Shown here one piece after another: positions 52,314 to 60,593 of a stretch of 64,000 bases of DNA (positions are counted from its first letter, which is position 1; every line of letters starts with the position of its first letter). Under the pieces are notes generated by a model, which saw nothing but the letters and a program-made list of their open reading frames with translations, did no database searches and was not told the DNA's origin. A program made the position numbers and the translations under genes. Origin of the DNA: JAFECT01 sp035551675 (GTDB lineage Bacteria > Pseudomonadota > Alphaproteobacteria > Caulobacterales > Caulobacteraceae); the NCBI GenBank assembly GCA_035551675.1, contig DASZMV010000056.1, positions 116,375-180,374 on the forward strand. The letters run 5' to 3'.

Positions 52314-53735
52314 GTGAGCCAAGCCGATAGCGGAGCGCCCGCGCGGGACACCTGGACGTCCGGGTTCGCCTTTCTCTATTCCTGCATGGCCTCGGCCATC
52401 GGCCTGGGCAGCCTGTGGCGGTTCCCTTACACGGCCGGCCAGAACGGCGGCGCCGCCTTCGTCATCCTGTTCCTGGTCTTCATCCTGGTGCTGTGCGTGC
52501 CGCTGATGATGGCCGAGATGCTGATCGGCAAGCGCGGCGGCGGCTCGGCGCTCCTGTCCATCTCCAACATGATCCGCGGCGAGCGCGCCTGGGGCGCATG
52601 GAAGGCGATCGGCTGGCTGTCGATCCTGATCCCGTTCCTCGGGCTCAGCTATTACAGCGTCGTCGCCGGCTGGGGCTTGCAGTACATCGGCGTGGCGGCG
52701 GCGCACGGGTTCGATGGCTATGCCGCCGCCTCCGGATCGAAATTCGACACGCTGATGAACTCACCGGTCCGCGGCGCCCTGTTGCAAGGCGGCTTCATCG
52801 CGGCGGTCTCGGTGATCGTCGCGCTCGGCGTACAGCGCGGCATCGAGTGGGTGGCGCGGATCAAGATGGTCGGCCTGTTCGTGATCATGGTCGGGCTGGT
52901 GATCTACGGCGCCATGAACCTCGACATGGGCCGCGCCGCGGAATTCCTGTTCAATCCGAAATGGTCGGCGCTCACGCCGGAGGCGGTGCTCGAGGCCTTC
53001 GGCCAGGCGCTGTTTTCAACGTCTATCGGCGTCGGCATGATCATCACCTACAGCGCCTATGTGCCGCGACAGATCTCGCTCGGCCAGGCGTCGCTGGCGA
53101 TCAACCTCACGGTCGCGCTGGTGGCGACCATGGCGGGACTGGCGATTTTTCCGGCGCTGTTCACCTATCACATCAAGCCGACGGCCGGTCCGCCGTTGAT
53201 CTTCGTCGCCCTCCCCGCCGCGTTCGACAAGATGCCGGCGGGACGCTGGGTGGGACTGATGTTCTTCGTGATGATCGTGCTGGCGGGCTTCACCGTGGCG
53301 GTGGGCATGCTCGAGCCGGTGGTCGCGTGGCTGAAGGAAAAGTCGAAGCTCGGGCGCGGTCCATTGGCCTTCATCACCGGGGCCGCCTGCTTCGCCGTCG
53401 GCCTGCCGTCGCTGCTCTCGTTCTCGACGCTCAAGGACCTTCACCCCCTGTCCGCCGTGCCGCAGTTCGCGAGCAAGACCTTCTTCGACCTTCTCGACTT
53501 CTCCATCGCCAACCTGCTGTTGCCCCTGAACGGCCTGCTCATCGCGCTGTTCGTCGGCTGGTGCGTGAAGCGCGCCACCGCGGACGAGGAACTCAGTCTC
53601 AAGGGCGTCGTCGAACTCGGCTGGCGCATCTCGGTAATGATCCTGTCGCCGGTTCTGGTGGCGGTGTTGATGGTCTCTCTGATATTCCCCGACACGGCCA
53701 AGGCGATCCTGGGGCATCTGCTGCCCCACGCCTGA
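52314..53735 (+). CDS. sodium:neurotransmitter symporter (NSS) family amino acid transporter
   Basis: 473 residues from GTG 52314, which sits four bases after gggggaaag; a TTG 15 bases upstream is inside that SD. About 11-12 TMs. TM1 has the NSS signature SAIGLGSLWRFPYTAGQNGG, the unwound region that binds Na+ and substrate. Bacterial relatives (TnaT, LeuT, MhsT) import tryptophan, tyrosine or other hydrophobic amino acids with sodium. Together with the divergent iorAB operon it probably imports an aromatic amino acid. The aminotransferase gene is 16 bp downstream. Confidence 0.92.
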   Translation: MSQADSGAPARDTWTSGFAFLYSCMASAIGLGSLWRFPYTAGQNGGAAFVILFLVFILVLCVPLMMAEMLIGKRGGGSALLSISNMIRGERAWGAWKAIGWLSILIPFLGLSYYSVVAGWGLQYIGVAAAHGFDGYAAASGSKFDTLMNSPVRGALLQGGFIAAVSVIVALGVQRGIEWVARIKMVGLFVIMVGLVIYGAMNLDMGRAAEFLFNPKWSALTPEAVLEAFGQALFSTSIGVGMIITYSAYVPRQISLGQASLAINLTVALVATMAGLAIFPALFTYHIKPTAGPPLIFVALPAAFDKMPAGRWVGLMFFVMIVLAGFTVAVGMLEPVVAWLKEKSKLGRGPLAFITGAACFAVGLPSLLSFSTLKDLHPLSAVPQFASKTFFDLLDFSIANLLLPLNGLLIALFVGWCVKRATADEELSLKGVVELGWRISVMILSPVLVAVLMVSLIFPDTAKAILGHLLPHA

Positions 53736-53751
53736 GCTTCAGGACCTGACC

Positions 53752-54936
53752 ATGACCGCCGCCACGCTTGCCCAGCCCGCCGCTCTCGCCTTCGATCCCG
53801 CGGCGTTCCGCGCGCGCTTTCCAACGCTGAAGACCAAGACCTACATGAACTCCGGCTCCTACGGCCTCTTGGCCCAGGAAGTTCAGGACGCCTTCGCCGC
53901 CTACCTCGACGCGCGCCTGCGCTGCGGGTCCGAATGGGGCTGGTGGGTCGAGCGCGCCGAAGCCGTGCGTGCGGGCATGGCGGAGCTGTTGCGCGTGTCG
54001 GGCGACACGATTGCGGTGACGGCGTCGGCGTCGGCGGGCGTGAACGCGGTCGCCAGCGCGCTGGACTTCTCCGGAAAGGACGGCCGCAACAAGGTCGTGG
54101 TCTCCAACTTCGAGTTTCCCACCTCGGGCCAGATCTGGCACGCGCAACAGCCGCGCGGCGCCGAGATCGTACACGTGCCCGAGGACGCTGCGGGCTACAT
54201 TCCGCTCGAACATTTCGAGAAGGCCATCGACGAGCGCACCAAACTCGTCGCCATCGCCCACGTCTGTTACCGCAACGGCGCCAAGCAGGACGTGAAGGGC
54301 ATTGTCGAGATTGCTCGTCGCCACGGCGCCATGGTCCTGCTCGACATCTACCAGGCCGTCGGCGTCACCGACATCGACCTGAAGGCGCTCGACGTCGACT
54401 TCGCCACCGGCGGCATGCTGAAGTACCTGCTCGGCACCGCCGGCATCGGCTTCTTCTACGCGCGCGAGGATCGTATCCGCGAATTGCTGCCCACCGTGAC
54501 CGGCTGGTTCGCCCAGCGCGACATCTTCAAGATGGACATCTTCGCCAACGACCCCTCGCCCACCGCACGCCGCTTCGAGATGGGCACCCCGCCGGTCCCC
54601 AACTGCTACGCCGCCGAAGCCGGCATCGGCATCATCAACGGGATCGGAACCGCCCCCATCGAAGCCTACGTCCGCGACCTGACCACCCACGCCATCGAAC
54701 GCTTGGCCGAGATCGGCTGCAAGTTCGCCATGCCCGTGGATCCTTTGAAACGCGGCCCGCAGATCACCATCAAATCGCTCGACGACCACGCCCTGGTCGA
54801 GAAACTGGCCGCCCGCGACATCGTCGTCTCCAACCGCGACGGCAACGTGAGGTGCATGTTCCACGCCTACAACGACATGACGGATGTGGACGCCCTGATC
54901 GCGGGGTTAGAGGCGAACCGCGCACTGTTGCGCTGA
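53752..54936 (+). CDS. class V aminotransferase/kynureninase-like PLP enzyme
   Basis: 394 residues. Class V fold: TKTYMNSGSYGLLAQEV at the start, TASASAGVNAVASAL for PLP phosphate binding, and VLLDIYQAVGVTDIDLKALD with the PLP-binding region following (FATGGMLKYLLGTAGIGF, where Lys of LKY is the Schiff base). Members include kynureninase, cysteine desulfurases and isopenicillin epimerases. Beside an NSS importer and the cyclase-iorAB operon, kynureninase-like or transaminase work on aromatic amino acids is likely. The enzyme class is sure, the reaction is not. Confidence 0.85.
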   Translation: MTAATLAQPAALAFDPAAFRARFPTLKTKTYMNSGSYGLLAQEVQDAFAAYLDARLRCGSEWGWWVERAEAVRAGMAELLRVSGDTIAVTASASAGVNAVASALDFSGKDGRNKVVVSNFEFPTSGQIWHAQQPRGAEIVHVPEDAAGYIPLEHFEKAIDERTKLVAIAHVCYRNGAKQDVKGIVEIARRHGAMVLLDIYQAVGVTDIDLKALDVDFATGGMLKYLLGTAGIGFFYAREDRIRELLPTVTGWFAQRDIFKMDIFANDPSPTARRFEMGTPPVPNCYAAEAGIGIINGIGTAPIEAYVRDLTTHAIERLAEIGCKFAMPVDPLKRGPQITIKSLDDHALVEKLAARDIVVSNRDGNVRCMFHAYNDMTDVDALIAGLEANRALLR

Positions 54937-54945
54937 CGCACTAGA

Positions 54946-55130
54946 ACCTCCCCGTCGCGTAGCGATGGGGAGGGGGACCGCCGAAGGCGGTGGAGGGGCC
55001 GGCGCCGCCATTGGCCACGACTGGCGCACGGACGCGCCGCTGCTTGCACGCCAATCACCGATCGCCGCGCCGGCCCCTCCACCATGCTGCGCATGGTCCC
55101 CCTCCCCACGCGCTACGCGCGCGGGGAGGT
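54946..55130. repeat. long imperfect inverted repeat (REP/MITE-like element)
   Basis: The left arm (54946-55004) begins acctccccgtcgcgtagcga and the right arm (55068-55130) ends with its near-perfect reverse complement. Arms are about 60 bases and closely matched; each contains its own small hairpin (ccgccgaaggcgg on the left, ccatgctgcgcatgg on the right). The 63-base centre is unrelated. The element sits between the aminotransferase gene and a DUF559 gene and provides the last codons of the latter. Such CCTCCCC-GGGGAGG elements recur in many alphaproteobacterial genomes; copy number here cannot be seen. Confidence 0.85.
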
Positions 55131-55466
55131 TCTTCTCGCTTCAGCGATTATGAGCTCGAGAATGCCGTGAGGGTTTTCAAGGATCGCCTTTGCAGGAACG
55201 CGCACGACGTTTATGCCCCTGCTCCGCAAAAACGCATCGCGCCGCGTATCGTATTCTGCAGTGAAATCGTGGCCGGCGCCGTCGATCTCGATCGCGACCT
55301 TTAACTCAGCGCAGTAGAAATCGAGAATGTATGGCCCGACGGGGTGCTGACGCCTGAACTTAAGACCTGTCTGCTCTCGCCGCACCGCTTTCCAAAACAC
55401 CACCTCCGGCAGCGACATCCGCTTGCGCAGCCGTCGCGCCCTGCCGACGGTGCTGTCGCTCTCCAT
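55113..55466 (-). CDS. DUF559 (Vsr-like endonuclease fold) protein
   Basis: 117 residues, normal length. The fold of very-short-patch-repair-like PD-(D/E)XK nucleases is seen: LRKRMSLPEVVFWKAVRR, QHPVGPYILDFYCAELKVAI and EIDGAGHD, with Asp/Glu residues expected at the active site, then RDAFLRSRGINVVRV. The last codons (RTSPRA and the stop) lie inside the right arm of the inverted repeat, so repeat and gene are physically joined. Nuclease activity is not established for the family. It precedes no other gene closely, and its start lies 2 bp from the cupin gene's stop. Confidence 0.88.
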   Translation of the reverse strand: MESDSTVGRARRLRKRMSLPEVVFWKAVRREQTGLKFRRQHPVGPYILDFYCAELKVAIEIDGAGHDFTAEYDTRRDAFLRSRGINVVRVPAKAILENPHGILELIIAEARRTSPRA

Positions 55467-55468
55467 CT

Positions 55469-56557
55469 CTAGTAATTGATCCCCGGATTATCCCCCGGGT
55501 GGATGACGCCCACCACTTCCATGCCGCCTGCGACGGTGCATTCCAGCGAGTGCAGTTGTTTGCGGGGCAGGAAGATGATGTCGCCGGCTTTTACGCGGGC
55601 CTTCTTGGTCTCGGTCCACATCATGCCTTCGCCCTTCAGGCAGATGATCGACTCTTCGTAGAGATGGCGGTGCGGTTCGGCCTTGCTGATCGGGATGTGG
55701 CCGATGAACTGGGCCGCCGTGGTCGAGCCGACCGCCTTGTCGACCAGCATCTGGAACCAGCGTTCGCCCATGGCGTGGCGTTGGGCGGCGTCGACGCGAA
55801 CGACGCGCTCGGGGGCGGACCTGTCGAACGGTTTCGGCCATTCGCTCGGAAAGGTCAGGGCGGCCACAGCCGGAAGGCCCGCCGCCAACACCGTCAGGGT
55901 CGCACCTTCGATCGGCGTCAGACGAAAGCCCTCGCCGGGGCGAACATAGACGCCGTCGGTCGCTGCGATCTCGAACGACCGGTCGCCGATTTCAACGATG
56001 CCAGCGCCGCCGCTCACGAACAGGATCACGTCCGCCTCGCCCAGGGACACGATCGGCGAGACACTCCCCTCGACCTCGAGATGGAACTGCGACTGATGCA
56101 CCGAGCCCTGCGCCTGCGAAATGATCGGGCAATGCGTCAGGGTCCCTGCCCTCTCCCGCGCCGCGCGTTCGGGCGAGAACACGTAACAGCCATTGTCGAG
56201 CATCGCCCGCGCGTCCATCCCCGTCGCCACCTCGCGGATCAGTGCATTCTCTGCGCTCAGCGGGTCGTCGTAGACGTAGCCGCCCTCGAGGTTCGCGTGC
56301 GTGCCGTCGCAGAACGGCGCGTCCTTCGACTGTTTGCAGCCGCAGAACAACACCTCCTCGCCGTCGAACCGGCCGACGTAGGTGATCGGCTCATAGCCGG
56401 TGCCGATGTGCGAGTTGTCGCAGAACGGCTGCTTCTTCGATCGGCCGCAGGCGCACCAGCGGTAAGGCCGGCCCTTCCGCAACTCGACATAGTAGGGCTT
56501 GCGGCTCGCCCGCACGGGCGGCTCCAGCGGCGTGATCGGTGCGGTGTCGTCTGACAT
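55469..56557 (-). CDS. double CDGSH iron-sulfur, double cupin fusion protein
   Basis: 362 residues. Residues about 25-100 carry two CDGSH-type motifs, CACGRSKKQPFCDNSH and CGCKQSKDAPFCDGTH, each binding a redox-active 2Fe-2S cluster with Cys3His ligation. The remainder has two cupin beta-barrels; the second shows the metal-site pattern EPHRHLYEESIICLKGEG and the His in LHSLECT. The proteins in this family are unstudied fusions. A role in redox sensing or an oxygenase reaction is a guess. Read leftward just before the DUF559 gene and divergent from the amidohydrolase. Confidence 0.88.
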   Translation of the reverse strand: MSDDTAPITPLEPPVRASRKPYYVELRKGRPYRWCACGRSKKQPFCDNSHIGTGYEPITYVGRFDGEEVLFCGCKQSKDAPFCDGTHANLEGGYVYDDPLSAENALIREVATGMDARAMLDNGCYVFSPERAARERAGTLTHCPIISQAQGSVHQSQFHLEVEGSVSPIVSLGEADVILFVSGGAGIVEIGDRSFEIAATDGVYVRPGEGFRLTPIEGATLTVLAAGLPAVAALTFPSEWPKPFDRSAPERVVRVDAAQRHAMGERWFQMLVDKAVGSTTAAQFIGHIPISKAEPHRHLYEESIICLKGEGMMWTETKKARVKAGDIIFLPRKQLHSLECTVAGGMEVVGVIHPGDNPGINY

Positions 56558-56617
56558 CTGTTCAACAGGCCCGGTTTGGGTCCACTGTGGCCCCAGTTAT
56601 TTTAGGGGGCAACCAAT

Positions 56618-57988
56618 ATGAGACCCGTCCACCTCCTGGCCGCCGCGGCCGTCCTTGCGCTCGCCCCCCTGGCGGCCAAGGCCGAGCCCATCGTCATCGA
56701 CCACGTCACGGTCATCGAGGGCGATGGCCCGGTGCGGCCCGACATGACTGTGGTGGTCGACGGCGAGCGCATCGCCCGCGTCGTCCCCTCCGCCGTCGAC
56801 GGCCATCCCTCCGGCCACCATATCGACGGTCGCGGCAAGTGGCTGATGCCGGGCCTGATGGACATGCACATTCACCTCGCCGGCGCCTTCGACCCTACCA
56901 AGCCCGCCGGCGCGCCCCAGGCGGTCGACCGCGCCGAGGGCCTCGGCAAGCTCGCCAGCTTCCTCTATGCCGGCGTCACCGCCGTCTACGACGCGGGCAA
57001 TGTTCCCGAGCTGATCCTGCCGCTGCGCGCCGACGAACGCGCAGGCAAGATCTTGTCGCCGCGTATCTTCGCCACCGGCAACCTGGTCACCTATCCCGGC
57101 AGCCACGGCGACGCGATCGCGGTGCGTATCGACAGCTGGCCGCAAGGCAAGGCGATCCTCGAGAAGTACTTCGCCGAACAGCACCCCGACATCGCCAAGA
57201 TCACCCTGGAAGAGGAAGGCTGGGGCGCGCGCCCGATGATCCCGCTGCTGCCTGAGGACCTGCTGCGCGAGATCATCAAGTTCGACAACCTGCATGGCGT
57301 GCGCACCACCATCCACGTGTCGAGCGAGCTGCGCGCCGAAGAGGCGATCTATGCTGGGACCGACACACTCGCCCATCCGGTGATCCAAGGGCCGGTGTCG
57401 GACAGCTTCGTGAGGCTGATGGCCGCCAAGCGCATCCCGTTCGCCACCACCCTGACCATCGGCGAGAACTACGGCCGCCTTGTCGACCATCCGGAATTTC
57501 TCGACACGCCGCTTTACAAGGCGTCGTTTTCGCCTGCGGAGCGGGACTGGATGCGCACCAAGCAGCGCGAGGAGTTCAACACCAGCCGCAAGGTGTGGAC
57601 GGGCTACATGAAGGTGATGACGCCGGTTGCGCAGGACAACGTCCGTAAGGTCGACGCCGCCGGCGGCGTGGCGTGTCTGGGCACCGACCAGTCGAGCGGG
57701 GCCTCGACCCACCGCGAGCTCGAGTTGCTGGTGCAGGCCGGCATCAAGCCGCTCGAGGTGCTGAAGATCGCCACCTACAACTGCGGCCTTTTCCTCGGCC
57801 GCGAGGAGGACTTCGGTTCGGTGCGCGAAGGCCGCTACGCCGACCTGGTCCTGCTAAACGCCGACCCGACCGTAGACATCGACAATACCGAGAAGATCTA
57901 CTTCGTGATGAAGGGCGGCCAGATCATCGACGAGGCCAAACTTCCGCTTCCGGGCGGCAAGGCGCCGACCAGACCCGGCGCGCGCTAA
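56618..57988 (+). CDS. exported amidohydrolase (imidazolonepropionase/prolidase-like)
   Basis: 456 residues with a signal peptide (residues 1 to about 22, LLAAAAVLALAPLAAKA). The amidohydrolase barrel begins at MDMHIHLAG (metal His pair), followed by VTAVYDAGN; a metal Lys/His segment is less clear, and the C-terminal Asp is in GTDQSSGAS. Members hydrolyse amide or peptide bonds, and exported ones with this layout often act as Xaa-Pro or cyclic-imide hydrolases. SD gggggcaacc is ten bases upstream. Divergent from the CDGSH-cupin gene. Confidence 0.85.
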   Translation: MRPVHLLAAAAVLALAPLAAKAEPIVIDHVTVIEGDGPVRPDMTVVVDGERIARVVPSAVDGHPSGHHIDGRGKWLMPGLMDMHIHLAGAFDPTKPAGAPQAVDRAEGLGKLASFLYAGVTAVYDAGNVPELILPLRADERAGKILSPRIFATGNLVTYPGSHGDAIAVRIDSWPQGKAILEKYFAEQHPDIAKITLEEEGWGARPMIPLLPEDLLREIIKFDNLHGVRTTIHVSSELRAEEAIYAGTDTLAHPVIQGPVSDSFVRLMAAKRIPFATTLTIGENYGRLVDHPEFLDTPLYKASFSPAERDWMRTKQREEFNTSRKVWTGYMKVMTPVAQDNVRKVDAAGGVACLGTDQSSGASTHRELELLVQAGIKPLEVLKIATYNCGLFLGREEDFGSVREGRYADLVLLNADPTVDIDNTEKIYFVMKGGQIIDEAKLPLPGGKAPTRPGAR

Positions 57989-58056
57989 GCCCGCGTTCTT
58001 GCCGAACCTGGGGTAGCACTGCACACTGCCGCAAGACGCCAGCCACCGGAGATCAG

Positions 58057-59838
58057 ATGAAGTTGCCTGATAGGTTGCCGTCGCTGGAGGGCCGGCGTGC
58101 GGGGGCGGTGCGGATCGCATTCATGATCGCCGCCGTCTTGATGACAGCGATCACGCTGGGGAATGCGGGCTGCTACATCACCGCCTATTTCCGCATTATT
58201 CCGTCGGCGGCTCGCTACGGTCTCCACTTGGTCGATGGCGCTGCGGGCGCCCCCATCATCTCCGATGTTCAAGGCGCCGCGAAGGCGGCGGGAATCGCGC
58301 CGGGCAGTCGGGTCGTTGGGCTCGGTGGACGCGCCTTGCCCGACAACGCCACCTTACTCGACGCCGGCAAGACGATCATGCGAACGAACGGCGCCCTGAG
58401 CATTGACACGATTGACGATAGGCGCGCGGTCTCCCACCACGTCCTGTCGCTTTCGGAGCCGGTCGACAACCTTCTCGACTCCAGCGCCGGCATTCCGATG
58501 AACGTCTATGGCGCCGTGCAGGTCGTCCAACCCCTCGTTCTGTCTCTTTTGCTTATCGCCATCTCGCTACTCCTTGCGCGAAAGCGGCCGCGCGATCCGG
58601 AGGCCATGCTCCTGTCTTTCGGCTTCCTGCTGCTCGCATTCGGGCTCAACAACGATCTCTGGTTCTGGCAGCTACATCCGCCACTGTCGCCCGCGGCGGG
58701 CAGATGGATCGAGAACGTCCTGGCAGTGCTCGGATTTTGGGCGATGTTTGTCGGCTTTTGCGCCTTTCCGGACGGCCGTTTTGCCACGCGCTGGTCGCGC
58801 ATTGCCTGGATGGTCCCAACCGCTTACGTGCTCTTGAACGCGGCAACCAATTTTACCTTATGGACCAGCCAACTGGCGACAATCGGTCTCGATGTCCCAA
58901 TATATGTGGCCGTGACGACGTCAGTTCTGTTGCGATACCGCACCGCGCCTCCGGGTCTGCAGCGACAGCAGGTTAAATGGGCGCTCTTCGGTGGCGCGAT
59001 CATGATCCTCGCCGCTTTCATCGGGTTTATTGCGCAGGTCCCATTGATTACCGCCGCGCTCGGACCGGTCCCGACGTTTGTGCTCAGACAGTTTCACGAC
59101 AGTCTGAATTGCATCGCCTTCCCACTAGGTCTGCTCGTATCGCTGCTGCGCTACCGGCTGTACGACGCCGACACAGTGATTACGCGTTCAACCGTCTATG
59201 CGGTGCTGGCGGTGGTCCTGGTTGCGGTCTTCGCCTGCACAGAAAAGATCATCGAGTTGCTCGGCGAAGAGTATTTCGGGCAAAACCTTGGTGTGCTCGC
59301 CGGCGGGCTCGGCGCAGGAATCGCTGCGGTTCTGCTGGGGCCGCTTCACCACCGCATCAGTCGCTGGGTCGATCACCAGTTCCGCCACGATCTGCTGCAA
59401 CTCAAGACGGTCGTGCCCGCCATGATGAACGACCTTGCCGATCATGCCACGCCGACCGATCTTGCGCGAGCCGTGCTCGACCGCATCGCTCGCACGCTGC
59501 ACGCGGTGTCGGGCGCGGTCCTTGGCGCTGACGGCCGAGTATTCGCGGCTCAGGACGTCACCGAAGCCGAGACGCAAGCCTTACCGATGCGTGTTCCGCT
59601 TGCCACCCATCGGGGCGCCGGTGGCTGGCTGCTTCTGGGGCCCCGACCCGACGGCAGCCTCTACGGCAGGGACGAACGCGACACCCTGACGGAGATCTCC
59701 GGCGCCATCGCCCAGGGCCTCGCCGCCGCAACGCGCCATGAAGCAATCGCCGCCGATCACGCCCGCGAACGCGCGGCCTTGCACGAACGTCTGGGTGCGC
59801 TGGAGCAGGCGGTCGAGCGCCTTTCGAAAGCGCCGTAG
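58057..59838 (+). CDS. multi-TM sensor-like membrane protein with PDZ-like and GAF-like regions, no kinase
   Basis: 593 residues from ATG at MKLPDRLP; the frame is open upstream over the amidohydrolase. One TM (about 22-45) is followed by a PDZ-like segment, AAGIAPGSRVVGLGGRAL (about 80-100). Six to seven further TMs follow (about 150-430), including FPDGRFATRWSR and PGLQRQQVKWALFG, motifs of the 7-TM regions in histidine kinases. The C-terminus (about 430-590) resembles a GAF domain plus coiled coil (ERAALHERLGALEQAVERL), with no histidine-kinase or GGDEF. It may pass a signal by protein contact. Codon use is slightly less GC-rich than neighbours. Confidence 0.82.
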   Translation: MKLPDRLPSLEGRRAGAVRIAFMIAAVLMTAITLGNAGCYITAYFRIIPSAARYGLHLVDGAAGAPIISDVQGAAKAAGIAPGSRVVGLGGRALPDNATLLDAGKTIMRTNGALSIDTIDDRRAVSHHVLSLSEPVDNLLDSSAGIPMNVYGAVQVVQPLVLSLLLIAISLLLARKRPRDPEAMLLSFGFLLLAFGLNNDLWFWQLHPPLSPAAGRWIENVLAVLGFWAMFVGFCAFPDGRFATRWSRIAWMVPTAYVLLNAATNFTLWTSQLATIGLDVPIYVAVTTSVLLRYRTAPPGLQRQQVKWALFGGAIMILAAFIGFIAQVPLITAALGPVPTFVLRQFHDSLNCIAFPLGLLVSLLRYRLYDADTVITRSTVYAVLAVVLVAVFACTEKIIELLGEEYFGQNLGVLAGGLGAGIAAVLLGPLHHRISRWVDHQFRHDLLQLKTVVPAMMNDLADHATPTDLARAVLDRIARTLHAVSGAVLGADGRVFAAQDVTEAETQALPMRVPLATHRGAGGWLLLGPRPDGSLYGRDERDTLTEISGAIAQGLAAATRHEAIAADHARERAALHERLGALEQAVERLSKAP

Positions 59839-59844
59839 TGAATC

Positions 59845-60582
59845 TTACTTCGCCTGGGTCACGCTGCCGTCCCAGCGGAGCGTCTTCGACGTCTCGTAGG
59901 CCGCGTGCGCGCGCCGGCGCGGTTCGTCGAAACCCGCGTCCTGCAAGCGCCCGGCCCATTCGCCGGCGACCAGGCGCAGCGTCTCGCTGCCCCATTGCGG
60001 CGGCAGCGTCGAGGCCCAGGATTGCAGGGAGCGGGCGTTGAACACGAGCATCAGCAATGCCGCGATCAGGATGGTGCGCGAAGTCCAGCCCAGCGCGCGT
60101 TCGGCGCGGGCGGCGGCGCTTTCGGCGAGTTCGCTCTGGTCGCCGACCAGGCGGCCGAACCAGCCGAAGCCGCTATCGAAGATGGTGTCCGCTCCGTCGT
60201 CGGTCTCGGCGATGGCGAAGTGGTCGGGATCGACGTGTTCGAACACACGCGGCGGCGGGGTCGGCTCGCGCGCGTCGAAGGTCTGGATCGGCGGCGGCGA
60301 TGTATCGAAGGTCTGCGCTGCCGGGAATGGCTCGAGCGGCTCGGCGGCGAAGGCTGCGCGTTGGCTCGGCGGGCGCCAGGGCGGACGCTCCGCCAGCGGC
60401 GCCGGCTGCCAGGCGGAGGGGGCGGGCGTTGAGGATTCCAGACCTCGCACGACCGGCGGCGGCGTCCCGACCTTCGGCGCGGTCGCGGGCGCAGGCGTCG
60501 GGGCGGGCGCGACCACGGCGCCGGGCGAGTCCTCGATGGCGATCTTGTCGTCGGGGGTGATGGGGCGTTTGTCGTCGGTCAT
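59845..60582 (-). CDS. proline-rich single-TM protein in the O-acyltransferase cluster
   Basis: 245 residues from ATG at MTDDKRPIT. The cytoplasmic N-terminal 120 residues are Pro/Ala-rich (PAPTPAPATAPKVG), then a segment with acidic FEHVDPDHFAIAETDDG, and one TM, TILIAALLMLVFNARSLQSW, at about 175. The C-terminal 50 residues would be periplasmic. I do not recognise a domain. It follows the MBOAT gene by 11 bp, so it probably assists that acyltransferase or its acceptor. The large reading frame that continues upstream has no coding support. Confidence 0.75.
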   Translation of the reverse strand: MTDDKRPITPDDKIAIEDSPGAVVAPAPTPAPATAPKVGTPPPVVRGLESSTPAPSAWQPAPLAERPPWRPPSQRAAFAAEPLEPFPAAQTFDTSPPPIQTFDAREPTPPPRVFEHVDPDHFAIAETDDGADTIFDSGFGWFGRLVGDQSELAESAAARAERALGWTSRTILIAALLMLVFNARSLQSWASTLPPQWGSETLRLVAGEWAGRLQDAGFDEPRRRAHAAYETSKTLRWDGSVTQAK

Positions 60583-60593
60583 GCGCGCGGCCC

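Noticed and set aside
54965..55304. Small plus-strand open frames across the inverted repeat (for example 54990-55304)
   Set aside because: Sequence is set by the repeat and by the DUF559 gene on the other strand; there is no ribosome-binding site and no protein-like pattern.
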